DNA of 64,000 nt from Sphaerisporangium flaviroseum (GTDB lineage Bacteria; Actinomycetota; Actinomycetes; Streptosporangiales; Streptosporangiaceae). The DNA lies in the NCBI RefSeq assembly GCF_039537005.1, contig NZ_BAAAZR010000043.1:253246-317245 (forward strand), read 5' to 3'. Below the pieces are notes generated by a model. The model saw only the letters and a list, made by a program, of their open reading frames with translations. It was not told where the DNA came from and ran no database searches. The translations under genes and the position numbers were made by a program. How positions within the stretch are numbered: position 1 is the stretch's first letter; the number at the start of each line of letters is the position of its first letter. Below are positions 1 through 8,325 of the stretch, piece by piece.

Positions 1-1
1 C

Positions 2-475
2 CGGCTTCTGGACGGCGTCGGCCTGGGGTTCCTGCAGAACGAGTGGTTCCGGGATCAGGACTGGGGGATGGCGGCCATGGCCATCCCGGCGGTCTGGCAA
101 ATGTCGGGATATGTCATGGCACTGTTCCTGGCCGGGTTCCGCGGCGTCCCGGAGGAGCTGCGCGAGGCCGCGCGGGTGGACGGCTGCAGGGAGTGGCAGG
201 TCTACCGGTACATCGTCTTCCCCTACCTGCGGCCGGTGACGCTGGCGGCACTGATCATCCTCGGCCACATCTCGCTCAAGGTCTTCGACCTGATCGTCTC
301 GGTGTCCGGCAAACAGATCATCACCGACGTGCCCGCCGTCTTCATGTGGGTCGCCGTGTTCGACTCCCACGACCCGGCCAAGGGCGCGACGATCGCCTCG
401 TACATCGTCCTGACGGTCACCGTCTTCGTCGTGCCGTACCTGGTGTGGAACGCCCGTAGGGAGAAGCGATCATGA
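2..475 (+). CDS. Carbohydrate ABC transporter permease (MalF/UgpA type), 5' truncated by window edge
   Basis: The frame is open from base 2, so the N-terminus lies outside the window. The visible part is the C-terminal half of an integral membrane subunit that carries a sugar across the cytoplasmic membrane. It contains the EAA loop (EAARVDGCREWQVYRYIVFP), which contacts the ATPase, followed by two hydrophobic spans. The stop TGA overlaps the ATG of the next gene (ATGA), so the two permeases are translationally coupled, as is usual in CUT1 sugar importers. The binding protein and any ATPase are not in the window. The substrate cannot be read from this fragment. Confidence 0.9.
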   Translation, partial: RLLDGVGLGFLQNEWFRDQDWGMAAMAIPAVWQMSGYVMALFLAGFRGVPEELREAARVDGCREWQVYRYIVFPYLRPVTLAALIILGHISLKVFDLIVSVSGKQIITDVPAVFMWVAVFDSHDPAKGATIASYIVLTVTVFVVPYLVWNARREKRS

Positions 476-1347
476 GCACGGCCGTCGCGGCGCCGCCCAA
501 GCCCAGGCACGAGGCGCCGCCGGTCGCCCAGAGGACACGGTGGCCGGTCTACGTGCGGTTCGTACTGCTGGTCGGCTTCATCCTGCTGTTCCTGATCCCG
601 ATCTACGTGCTACTGGTCACCAGCTTCAAGCCGCTGACCGAGGCGGACCCGAGCCAGGCCTGGAGCCTGCCCAAGGTCTGGACCACCGAGGCCTGGGAGG
701 TGGCCTGGGAGAAGCTGAAGCCGGGAATCGTCAACAGCTTCCTGCTGGCGATCCCAGGGTCGGTCATCTCGGCAGCGCTGGGCGCGATGAACGGGTTCGT
801 CCTGTCCAAGTGGCGATTTCCCGGCGCCGACCTGGTGTTCACGCTGTTCCTCTTCGGCATGTTCATCCCGTACCAGGGGGTGATGATCCCGCTCGTCCAG
901 CTCATGGTGAACCTGGGCGTGTACGGCGGCATCCCGGGCCTGGTCCTCGCCCACGTCGTGTACGGCATCCCGATCTGCACGCTGATCTTCCGCAACTACT
1001 ACGTGACCATTCCTGACGAACTGATGGAAGCGGCCAGGGTCGACGGCGCGGGGATGCTGCGGAGCTTCTGGTCGATCGTGATCCCGGTGTCCGGGCCCGC
1101 GTTCGCCGTCGTGATCATCTGGCAGTTCACCTCGATGTGGAACGACTTCCTGTTCGCGGTGTTCCTCACCGGGCCGACGTCGTGGCCGACCACCGTGATG
1201 CTGAACAACATCGCGGGAGCCCAGACCGTCCCCTACAGCCAGCAGATGGCCGCGGCCATCCTCGCCTCGATCCCCACGATGGTCGTCTACGTGCTGCTCG
1301 GTCGATTCTTCATGCGTGGGCTCATGGCGGGCGCCCTGAAGGGCTGA
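472..1347 (+). CDS. Carbohydrate ABC transporter permease (MalG/UgpE type)
   Basis: 291 aa, the usual length for the second CUT1 permease. A hydrophilic Pro/Ala-rich N-terminus is followed by about six membrane spans. The EAA motif (EAARVDGAGMLRSFWSIVIP) sits about two thirds along the chain. The start ATG overlaps the stop of the upstream permease by 4 nt, so the pair forms the membrane channel of one importer. The C-terminus ends FMRGLMAGALKG, typical of this family. It is followed within 30 bp by a convergent regulator gene. The transported sugar is unknown. Confidence 0.93.
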   Translation: MSTAVAAPPKPRHEAPPVAQRTRWPVYVRFVLLVGFILLFLIPIYVLLVTSFKPLTEADPSQAWSLPKVWTTEAWEVAWEKLKPGIVNSFLLAIPGSVISAALGAMNGFVLSKWRFPGADLVFTLFLFGMFIPYQGVMIPLVQLMVNLGVYGGIPGLVLAHVVYGIPICTLIFRNYYVTIPDELMEAARVDGAGMLRSFWSIVIPVSGPAFAVVIIWQFTSMWNDFLFAVFLTGPTSWPTTVMLNNIAGAQTVPYSQQMAAAILASIPTMVVYVLLGRFFMRGLMAGALKG

Positions 1348-1374
1348 TCGGGCGGCGCCCGCCGCAGCTGGACC

Positions 1375-2355
1375 TCACCCCCCGTTGACCAGCGCGTCGC
1401 CGAGCGGTGTGCGGCGGTAGAGGACCGACCGGCCCACTCGGGCACCGGTGATCAGCCCGGCCTCGCGGAGCGCGGCCACGTGGTCGCCGGTCCCCCCGAT
1501 GCTCAGCTCCAGCAGGGCGGCGAGCTGACTGGTGGTCGCCGGGGTATTCAGCAGGATCGCCGCACGGGTCTTCCCGATGAGCTTGGCGAGCCCCTTGCGC
1601 GGCGCATGCTCCACGGCGATGCCCCGCGCGGGGTAGACGAGCGCGTACGGCCAGGCGTCCTCCAGGTAGGCCCCCACCCCGGCTCCGAAGACGCTCGGCA
1701 CGAACAGCAGCCCCCGGCCGCCGAGCCGGTGGTTCTGGTCCGTTCTTGAGTCGTTCATCCGCACGTGGATGTGGCCGGAACCGCCGTCCGTGTGCCAGTG
1801 GACCCGTGGGCTCAGGTCGTCGAGCGCGGCGGCCCATCCGTACGTCGCCAGGCGTCCCGCGCGTTGTACGACGTCGCGTTCGAGGATCGCGTGGAAGCGC
1901 GGCCAGTCGGGTGCCACGATCTCCTCCCAGGTGGCCGCCAGCGCGTCCGCCAGCAGCTCCACCACGTCCGGTCGGTCGAGGACGGCGACGGTGTCGGGCG
2001 GCGGCACCGGCGACCCGCGCAGGTTCCTCGCGATCTCGTCGCGGGCCTGGGCGAGAGGCGTGGCCCGCATCACCGCCAGCTCCTCCTCGAACGAGATGTT
2101 CACCCCGGACGGGGGCGGGGCGATGAAGTCCGCGTTGTACTCCCCGCGCCGGAACAGCGCGACCATGGCCGCGAGACCGGGCATCCGCCCGAGCAGCCGT
2201 TCGTACGGCTTCCGCCCTCGCTCGGCCCACGGCCGGTGCACGCCCGCCTCCTGGTTCCCGGAGAGGATCCAGAGGGCGTGCATCGTCTCGATCAGCGGCG
2301 AGATGGCGAACCGGCTCGCCATGACGTCCTGCGGGCTGACCTCGATCCGGATCAT
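1375..2355 (-). CDS. ArsR-like winged-helix regulator with DUF5937-type N-terminal region
   Basis: About 326 aa from ATG 2355; longer in-frame extensions run back across the divergent promoter and into the MFS gene and were rejected. The C-terminal about 90 residues read as a winged helix: TSQLAALLELSIGGTGDHVA followed by LREAGLITGARVGRSVLYRR, the recognition helix and wing of ArsR-type regulators. The N-terminal part begins MIRIEVSPQDVMASRFAISP and has the look of the long helical region of DUF5937 proteins. It is divergent from an MFS exporter gene 180 bp away, so it may control that pump. A paralogue of the same build lies at 10539-11498. No ligand can be inferred. Confidence 0.75.
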   Translation of the reverse strand: MIRIEVSPQDVMASRFAISPLIETMHALWILSGNQEAGVHRPWAERGRKPYERLLGRMPGLAAMVALFRRGEYNADFIAPPPSGVNISFEEELAVMRATPLAQARDEIARNLRGSPVPPPDTVAVLDRPDVVELLADALAATWEEIVAPDWPRFHAILERDVVQRAGRLATYGWAAALDDLSPRVHWHTDGGSGHIHVRMNDSRTDQNHRLGGRGLLFVPSVFGAGVGAYLEDAWPYALVYPARGIAVEHAPRKGLAKLIGKTRAAILLNTPATTSQLAALLELSIGGTGDHVAALREAGLITGARVGRSVLYRRTPLGDALVNGG

Positions 2356-2533
2356 GCTTCCCAAGGCGCTCCACCTGCGTAGTCGATGTCCGGCGAGGTG
2401 ATCGTCATCAGCCGGGTGTCCCCTGGTCCGACGTCCTTCGCGTCCGCCGATGTGCCCATCGCACCTTTCGCCTATTTCCGAAATCTTAGCCAAGCGCCGT
2501 ATGGGTGGCCCAGCATCGTCGCGGGAGGCGCAG

Positions 2534-3919
2534 ATGATCGAGCCACCGCAGGAGCGGCAGGCCACGTTCGGCGAGGTGTTCGCCGTACCGGAGTTCCGTG
2601 TGCTGTTCGGCAGTTTCACGCTGCTGGTGGCGGGTGACACCGTCAAGATGCTGGCGTTCTCCGTGCTCGTGTACGGGCGCACCGGTTCGCCAGGGCTGTC
2701 CGCGCTCGCCTATATGAGCGGGTTCCTGCCGTACGTCATCGGCGGGATCTTCCTGCTGTCGCTCGCCGACCGGATGCGCCCCCGGCGGCTGATGGTCATC
2801 GGCGAGCTCGTCCGGGTGGTGGTCTGCCTGACCTTGGGTTTCGCGGGGCTGCCGGTCTGGACGATGCTGCTGCTGGTCGTGGTCACCGGCGCGCTGAGCC
2901 CGGTCTTCGGCGCAGCGCGCATGGCGACGCTTCCGGAACTGCTGCCCGGGGACGCGTTCGTCCTCGGGCGTTCTGTGCTCACGGTGACCGGGGCCGCCGC
3001 GCAGATCGTCGGCCTGGCGGCCGGCGGCGCCGTCCTCGCCCTCGCCGGTCCCGGGGGAGCCCTCCTCATCACTGCGGTCCTGTCGGGCGCGAGTGCCGTC
3101 GTCCTCAGGCTCGGCCTGCCCGACCGGCCCCCGCGAGCGACGGCCACGCGAGGCGGCGACCCACCCCGAAGCCGGGCCGCACGGAGGGCCGATCCTGTAC
3201 GAGGGGCCGACCCGGGACGGGAGACCGATCCTGTACGAGGGGCCGACCCGGGACGGGGGACCGATTCCGTACGGGGGACCAATCCCGTTGGGCAGACCCT
3301 GCGCGTCAACCGGCGCCTGCTGGGCGACGGGCGCGTTCGAGGGCTGCTGCTCGCGGCATGGGCGCCGATGATGTTCGTGGCCGGGGCGGAGGCCGTGGTC
3401 GTGCCGTACCTCGGCGAGCGGGGGACGCCGTCGCTGGCCGGCCTCGTCCTCGCGGCGTTCGCGGTGGGGATGGCGATCGGGGACTTCGTGGTCGGTCGGT
3501 TCGCCGCGCCCGCACTGCGTGAACGCCTGTCCTTCCCGCTCGCCGTGGCGACCGGCGTGCCGCTGCTCGGCTTCACGGCACGCCCTGACATCGCCTGGTG
3601 CCTCGCGTTCGCCGTGCTCACGGGGATCTGCCTCGCCTACAACCTGGGGCTGCAGCGCAGGTTCGTCGACGCGGTGCCCGAGGACGTACGCGGGCAGGCG
3701 TTCGGCCTGCTCAGCTCGGGCCAGATGACGTGCCAGGGAGCGGGCGCCGCGCTGGCCGGCCTGCTCGCCGAGTTGGTCCCCGCGCATCTCGCCATCGCCC
3801 TGGCCGGCGCGGGCGGCACCCTCGCCGCCCTGGCTCTCATGCGGCACCTCCGCCCCGGCGGCCCGGCCTGCATGGAGCACCTCCCGTCCGCCAGGGTGGA
3901 CGCCGCGACTGATTCGTGA
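2534..3919 (+). CDS. MFS transporter with a tandem-repeat cytoplasmic loop
   Basis: 461 aa. The start ATG 2534 follows a GGGAGG ribosome site; an in-frame upstream ATG at 2450 has no comparable site. About twelve hydrophobic spans are visible, with the MFS loop 2-3 motif region (LADRMRPRRLMVIGELVRVV). The protein resembles the EntS/macrolide-efflux branch. The central loop between the two six-helix halves is unusually long, Arg/Asp/Pro-rich and built from three copies of a 12-residue repeat. It is divergent from the winged-helix regulator at 1375-2355, a common arrangement for a regulated drug or metabolite exporter. The substrate is unknown. Confidence 0.88.
   Translation: MIEPPQERQATFGEVFAVPEFRVLFGSFTLLVAGDTVKMLAFSVLVYGRTGSPGLSALAYMSGFLPYVIGGIFLLSLADRMRPRRLMVIGELVRVVVCLTLGFAGLPVWTMLLLVVVTGALSPVFGAARMATLPELLPGDAFVLGRSVLTVTGAAAQIVGLAAGGAVLALAGPGGALLITAVLSGASAVVLRLGLPDRPPRATATRGGDPPRSRAARRADPVRGADPGRETDPVRGADPGRGTDSVRGTNPVGQTLRVNRRLLGDGRVRGLLLAAWAPMMFVAGAEAVVVPYLGERGTPSLAGLVLAAFAVGMAIGDFVVGRFAAPALRERLSFPLAVATGVPLLGFTARPDIAWCLAFAVLTGICLAYNLGLQRRFVDAVPEDVRGQAFGLLSSGQMTCQGAGAALAGLLAELVPAHLAIALAGAGGTLAALALMRHLRPGGPACMEHLPSARVDAATDS
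3191..3298 (+). repeat. 36-bp tandem repeat, three copies, inside the MFS central loop
   Basis: Copies start at 3191, 3227 and 3263. The first two are nearly identical and the third has diverged. The period is a multiple of three, so each copy adds 12 residues of the form D-P/S-V-R-G-A/T-D/N-P-G-R-x-T without breaking the frame. Confidence 0.85.
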
Positions 3920-3994
3920 CGGGCAGGCGGGCACCTGGGTCGGCCTCGCCATCCGTCTCGCGCGTTCCGGGGACGTCACGAGATACTGGACGCG

Positions 3995-4555
3995 ATGACC
4001 CATTCCAAGAAGAACATGGACGCACGATCAGGGGCGGGCGACCGCCTCAACGCCCTGGGCACGCAGTTGCTCGAAGTTCACATCTGGCTCCGCGAGATGC
4101 TGGAGGACCTGCGGGACAGCGTCGACGACTACTTCGACGGCAAGGGAATTCCTCCACGGGACCTGCGCGCCCACTGCCTTTCCTTCTGCACGGCGTTGAC
4201 GCGCCACCACACCGGCGAGGAGAAGGGCGCGTTCCCGGCGATCGCCGAGGAGTTCCCCGAACTGCGCAAGGTGCTGTCGGACCTGCGCACGGACCACAAC
4301 CAGCTCGACTGGCTGATGGGGAGCCTGCGGAAACTCCTCGAGTCCCTCCCGGACAGTCCCGACCCGGCCACAGCCACCAAGGTGCGTGAGGAGGTGGGCG
4401 CACTGTCGGCGATCATGCAGACGCACTTCATCTACGAGGAGAAGAAGCTGATCTCCGTGCTCAACTCGATGGACGTGCCCGAGTGGCGCGAGAACCGGCC
4501 CGACTTCCTGATGACCGACGACGACCAGGACGGGCCGGAGGCCTTCGCCCGCTGA
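3995..4555 (+). CDS. Hemerythrin HHE cation-binding domain protein
   Basis: 186 aa, all alpha-helical in appearance. It carries spaced His/Glu ligands of the hemerythrin fold: EVHIWLRE near residue 27, RHHTGEEKGAFPAI near 70, DLRTDHNQLDWL near 95 and THFIYEEKKL near 145. This pattern supports a di-iron four-helix bundle that senses or binds oxygen or NO, or protects iron centres. It is cytoplasmic, with no signal peptide. It sits alone between the MFS gene and a convergent reductase gene, so its partners are not shown by context. Confidence 0.9.
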   Translation: MTHSKKNMDARSGAGDRLNALGTQLLEVHIWLREMLEDLRDSVDDYFDGKGIPPRDLRAHCLSFCTALTRHHTGEEKGAFPAIAEEFPELRKVLSDLRTDHNQLDWLMGSLRKLLESLPDSPDPATATKVREEVGALSAIMQTHFIYEEKKLISVLNSMDVPEWRENRPDFLMTDDDQDGPEAFAR

Positions 4556-4685
4556 GGTCCTTCACCCCCCCAGGACGGGCCGGGTGCCCGCTCCCGCTGG
4601 GTCCTTCACCCAAGGACGGGTGACCGCGCCCCGGCTCCGGCTTGTGGGGCGCGGCCCCCTCGGCCCGGCCGTCCCGAACATCTGG

Positions 4686-4734
4686 CCCGATCGGTCACAC
4701 CAGCTGGGGTCACACCCAACCGGACACGATCGGG
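4686..4734. terminator. Inverted repeat between convergent genes
   Basis: CCCGATCG at 4686-4693 pairs with CGATCGGG at 4727-4734, ending exactly at the stop of the convergent reductase gene. The 33-nt loop is long and there is no T-tract, so termination is only possible. A smaller hairpin (GTCCTT/AAGGAC, about 4601-4617) lies just upstream. Confidence 0.35.
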
Positions 4735-5703
4735 TCAGATCAGCAGGAGGGCCTTGCCGAGGACCTCTCGGGACTCGATGGCGGCGTGTGCGTCGGCGGC
4801 GCGATCGAGGGGGAAGGTCCGGCCGATCACCGGCCTGATCCGGCCCGCGGCCGCCTCCGACAGCGCGCGTTCGGTCAGCCGCTTCCTCTCGGCGGCGGAC
4901 AGCTGGACGTTCCGGAGGCCGCGCACGCTGATCCCCCGCCGTCCCGCGTCGTCCGGGTCGATGGGAGTGAAGCCGCCGGTGGAGGCGCCGTGCGCGGAGA
5001 ACCGGCCGCCTTGTGCCGTGATCTCGTATGCGGCCCGGCCGATATCGCCACCGGCACCGTCGAACACCACGTCAGGGCCCTTGCCGCCGGTCACCTCCGC
5101 CACCCGCTCGTCCCAGCCCGGCTCGGTGTAGTCGACCGCGAGGTCGGCCCCCTGTTCCCGGGCCAGGGCGAGCTTGCGCTCACCCCGGGCGGCGGCCGCG
5201 ACCCGCGCGCCGGCCGCGTGCGCGAGCTGGACGAGCAGGATGCCCATGCCTCCCGCCGCCGCGGTCACCAGCACCCACTCGCCCGGCTTGACCTCGGCGG
5301 CGTCGAACACGCTGAGGCCGGTGACACCATCGGCGAGCAGCGCCACCGCCTGCCGCGTCCCGAGCCCTTCCGGGACGGGGATGAGGGCCTCCACGGGTAC
5401 CACGACCTGTTCGGCGTAACCACCGCCGACCGCCCTGGCGACGACGTCGCGGCCGGTCCAGGACGCGTCGACCCCCTCGCCCACGCCGAGCACGCGCCCG
5501 CCGACCCCGCTTCCAGGAACGTACGGCGCCTCCACCTGGAACCAGTCCTTGGCGTACCCGCTGCGGATCTGCGTCTCCACGAACAACGTGTCCGCCGCCG
5601 ACACCCCGATCACGACCTCCCCCGCCCCCGCGACCGGGTCGGGCACCTCCCGGACCACCAACTCCTCAGGCCCCCCGAACCGCTCCACCCGTACAACCCG
5701 CAT
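4735..5703 (-). CDS. Zinc-independent quinone oxidoreductase / MDR-family alcohol dehydrogenase
   Basis: 322 aa from ATG 5703, preceded by GGAGG at good spacing; a GTG nine bases upstream lies too close to that site. The N-terminal GroES-like half begins MRVVRVERFGGPEELVVREV, typical of NADPH:quinone reductases. The Rossmann half has a glycine motif in VLVTAAAGGMGILLVQLAHA near residue 145. The zinc-binding cysteines of true alcohol dehydrogenases are not seen. It probably reduces quinones or enones with NADPH in the cytoplasm. It is monocistronic, and its physiological substrate is not evident. Confidence 0.9.
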   Translation of the reverse strand: MRVVRVERFGGPEELVVREVPDPVAGAGEVVIGVSAADTLFVETQIRSGYAKDWFQVEAPYVPGSGVGGRVLGVGEGVDASWTGRDVVARAVGGGYAEQVVVPVEALIPVPEGLGTRQAVALLADGVTGLSVFDAAEVKPGEWVLVTAAAGGMGILLVQLAHAAGARVAAAARGERKLALAREQGADLAVDYTEPGWDERVAEVTGGKGPDVVFDGAGGDIGRAAYEITAQGGRFSAHGASTGGFTPIDPDDAGRRGISVRGLRNVQLSAAERKRLTERALSEAAAGRIRPVIGRTFPLDRAADAHAAIESREVLGKALLLI

Positions 5704-5977
5704 ACCCGCCACCCTCCATCGAAGATCCTGCGCTTTGTGAGGTCAGTCTTCGACCTGAACAGGAGTTGAGGTCAAGAGGTGGAGCGCTGGGTCCGTGTGG
5801 CGAGCCCGCCCCCGTGGCCGAGATGTCGTACGAAAGTCCGGCGAAGCGTGTTCAACCCCCTGCTTGTTGCATCTCTCCTCCATTGAGGGGAATGTGAGGC
5901 TACGATCTTCAACGCATCGTTTGACCATGCTGGGCATGAGGTAGGCCTTGCAGCCATACGTTCGATTGGAAGATCAA

Positions 5978-6334
5978 ATGGCGGAGCGCGACATCGACGA
6001 CTTCCTGCAGGTGGACCCTCAGACCTTCCGGAAGGCAGCCAGTGAGATCGAGCGCGTGGCGGAGGAGATGGCCGCCATGAGCAAGCGGGACTGGTCGGGT
6101 CCCGACGGGTTCGGCGATGACGAACTAGGCCGGGTGATCCATCAGTTGTTCGCGCACTTCGCCGAACCGATGTCACCGATGATGGAGGCCTCGCACCGAT
6201 CGCTGGGAGACCACGGCGGCGGGCTGCGCATAATGGCCGATCGGTACGAGGCAACGGAACTGTCCTCTGCTGAGGGTTTCAACGCCGTTGCGAATTCGCT
6301 TGCTGACGGGCCCGGCCGGGTCCGATCTCTTTAG
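5978..6334 (+). CDS. WXG100/EspC-like small helical protein
   Basis: 118 aa. The start ATG 5978 has GGAAG upstream; a TTG 30 bases earlier is in frame but less likely. The sequence begins MAERDIDDFLQVDPQTFRKA and continues with heptad-like helical stretches. A short turn, SKRDWSGPDGFGDDELG, takes the place of the WxG hairpin, as in EspC-like ESX substrates. There is no signal peptide. The next gene downstream also starts with a WXG-like helical region, so the two may be a partner pair for a type VII secretion route. No ESX machinery gene is in the window. The assignment rests on size and pattern only. Confidence 0.55.
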   Translation: MAERDIDDFLQVDPQTFRKAASEIERVAEEMAAMSKRDWSGPDGFGDDELGRVIHQLFAHFAEPMSPMMEASHRSLGDHGGGLRIMADRYEATELSSAEGFNAVANSLADGPGRVRSL

Positions 6335-6514
6335 CGTTCGCTGGAGTCGCGGATCGACGGCAGTACTCTCCCGACGACGCGAACCCCTTAGTCGTACCTC
6401 GATCGTGCCGGTAGTCGCCTGGGAAACGGCACGACGGTGAAGCCCTCCCATCAAGACCCTGACGGATCAAGCGCCGGGCTGCCGGCGCCTGTGAAGTGAA
6501 GTAGAGGATTCGAT

Positions 6515-7267
6515 ATGAACGCCCTGCCCAATGAACTCCTCTCGCTGGTGATGCCGCTCTTTGCGACGGGGTCACCTCAACAGCTTGAGGTGCGAGCAGC
6601 CGATCATTTCGCGCTCGGTGATTCCCTTCGAGCGTCCGCGGACCGGATTCTGGGTGCGACCGACGGCCTCGGGCAGGCAAACCATGAGGCCGGCATCGAG
6701 AAGTTCATACAATCGGCCGCAGGTCCGGGCGGGGAAGCCGACGCATTGCTCGCCAGAGCGGACGAGGCCTATCGAACCGGCGGGGCACTCAAACTGTGGG
6801 GGCATTCCATCCCCATCCTCCAACTCGCCGCCTTCGGTCTCGTCGCTACAGCCGCACTGGCCCTGGTAAACCCTGGAATCGCCGCCGCGCGACTGGCCGT
6901 CCAGCACGCGGCGGTCGTATCTCTGCGCAAAAAGGTCGCGCGAGGCGTTCTCGACGTCTTGAAGAAGCAGCTTCTCGACACCAATCGAATGGGCATGTTC
7001 GGCAGGGGTAGCCGCGCGGATAGGAAATTCGTCAAAGATGAGGCAGCCTTCCAGAAGACCCTCACTGACGGCCGTGTCCGAGACGCGCAGGCTAAAGGCC
7101 GGAAGGCGGCCAAGGATGGCGGCGATCCAGCGGGCCGGCACGTAAAGGCTGCAAAGCTCGGGAGAACGTTGGATCTGCAACAACAACTCCAGGCGGCGAG
7201 AGCCAGGGGAGACACGCAGGTGGCGAAGGGCATTGAACGTGCTCTCAAAGACCGTAGGCTCAAATAA
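6515..7267 (+). CDS. Possible type VII-associated protein with hydrophobic middle and basic C-terminus
   Basis: 250 aa, not recognised as a named family. Residues 1-90 are helical and WXG-like in size (ALPNELLSLVMPLFATGSPQ). Residues about 100-130 form a hydrophobic stretch (LQLAAFGLVATAALALVNPG). The last 110 residues are Lys/Arg/Ala-rich and helical and end KGIERALKDRRLK. This layout resembles the N-terminal and trunk portions of ESX-exported polymorphic toxins, but no toxin motif is visible at the end. It could be a truncated effector. It follows the WXG100-like gene by 180 bp in the same direction. Lower GC in parts suggests acquired DNA. Confidence 0.5.
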   Translation: MNALPNELLSLVMPLFATGSPQQLEVRAADHFALGDSLRASADRILGATDGLGQANHEAGIEKFIQSAAGPGGEADALLARADEAYRTGGALKLWGHSIPILQLAAFGLVATAALALVNPGIAAARLAVQHAAVVSLRKKVARGVLDVLKKQLLDTNRMGMFGRGSRADRKFVKDEAAFQKTLTDGRVRDAQAKGRKAAKDGGDPAGRHVKAAKLGRTLDLQQQLQAARARGDTQVAKGIERALKDRRLK

Positions 7268-7280
7268 CCAAGAGTCGATT

Positions 7281-7532
7281 TCAAGTACTGAGAGCGGTGA
7301 GGGCGACGCGGACCGTTGAGGGGTCGGTGCCGGAGAGGGGCAGGGCGAAGATCGCCGTTCGGTCTCGCGCCGCGTAGGCGACGAACCGCAGGCCGTCCTC
7401 GTCGGTTCGGACGGTGGATCGTGCGTGGAGGTGGCGACGAATCTGGTCGGGGGGGTCGGGGTGCGGGATCGACGCACGAACGACAGGCCGGCCATTGAGG
7501 ACCGCACGAGTCCAGTTGTCTGCGGACGATCT
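7281..7532 (-). pseudogene. C-terminal remnant of an unidentified protein
   Basis: Reading leftwards from 7532, an 83-codon frame with protein-like composition follows an in-frame TGA and has no start codon. It includes RAVLNGRPVVRASIPHPDPP and later DGLRFVAYAARDRTAIFALP, and ends STVRVALTALST before the stop at 7281. The regular hydrophobic pattern and natural stop suggest a genuine C-terminus whose 5' part has been lost. The family is not recognised. Confidence 0.5.
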
Positions 7533-7704
7533 TCAGGGTCGATTGCCGAGAGTGCGACGTTCGGCACCGTCCCCTGTAATGGTCCGTGCCTACGGCTCGG
7601 GCAGTGCCTTTCAGCGGGCCTGACGGCCCTCATGACGCTTACGCCCTACCGCTGTCCCTCAACCCATCAAGAAAGATCCACGAACGAGCACTTCCAGAAA
7701 GTAT

Positions 7705-7905
7705 TCGCCGCCGGTGCCGCGGCCACCGGCTACGCCGTCCGACCGCCGGACGGCGGCGATCCCCGCCGCCGTCCCCATCCCCTCGCCTCGTTCGTGCAGA
7801 CGATCCGGCTCACCGGCACCCTCGCCGAGGTCCCCCGCCGTGAGTTCGTCTACTGCTCGGGATGGGAAAACCGGATGCCGTTCGCCGGACTCCGCACCCG
7901 GCTCC
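7705..7905 (+). pseudogene. Alpha/beta hydrolase remnant, C-terminal part (plus strand)
   Basis: The plus-strand frame reads TGYAVRPPD, then RPHPLASFVQTIRLTGTLAE, then VPRREFVYCSGWENRMPFAG. This matches the region after the lid in EstC-like alpha/beta hydrolases, where HPLA...RLTGAL..VPR..VYCT is conserved. The catalytic Asp/His end is not continued. The matching nucleophile part lies immediately to the right but on the opposite strand (7905-8068), so the gene has been broken by an inversion. Confidence 0.6.
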
Positions 7906-8068
7906 TAGCCGCTCGACGACCAGCACGACTCGCCATCGCGCGGCACGTAGGCGTCGAGATGCACCAGCCGTGATATCCGGCCGCCGGCGCGATCGGCGGC
8001 GGCGGCGATCACCATCCCGGCGTAGCTGTGGCCGACGAGCGTCGCGCTGGTGACGCGGGCGAGGTCAG
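7905..8068 (-). pseudogene. Alpha/beta hydrolase remnant, nucleophile-elbow part (minus strand)
   Basis: Read leftwards from 8068 the frame gives DLARVTSATLVGHSYAGMVI and then RISRLVHLDAYVPRDGES before a TAG at 7905. GHSYAGM is the GxSxG nucleophile elbow, and LVHLDAYVPRDGES is the strand that follows it in EstC-type esterases. No N-terminal region or start is present. It runs tail-to-tail into the C-terminal fragment on the other strand. Confidence 0.65.
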
Positions 8069-8325
8069 TCGTGATCCACCATCAGGACGGTTCTGGGACA
8101 CGCGATGCGTCCGCCATGATCGGCAATTTGTGCGGGAGATCCTGTGGCGAAGCTGGGCTGAGAGGACTCACAGGAGGCTTCACCAGTGATGCGGCGGTCC
8201 CGCGGGCCGAGATACCAAGGATCCGGACATGCGGCTGTGAGTGCCCGGTCGCCCGCTCGTACGGCTGACGCGAATGTGACGGCTGCCCGACGTCTTCGAG
8301 GCGGTTCCCGCCAGGCGAGGGCCAT

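Noticed and set aside
2356..2682. N-terminal extension of the winged-helix regulator up to 2682
   Set aside because: It would overlap the divergent MFS gene and promoter, and the extension has no domain-like sequence. ATG 2355 begins where the folded region starts.
8070..8325. Insertion-sequence remnant next to the broken hydrolase
   Set aside because: Short frames and weak palindromes are present, but no transposase motif or terminal inverted repeats could be identified.
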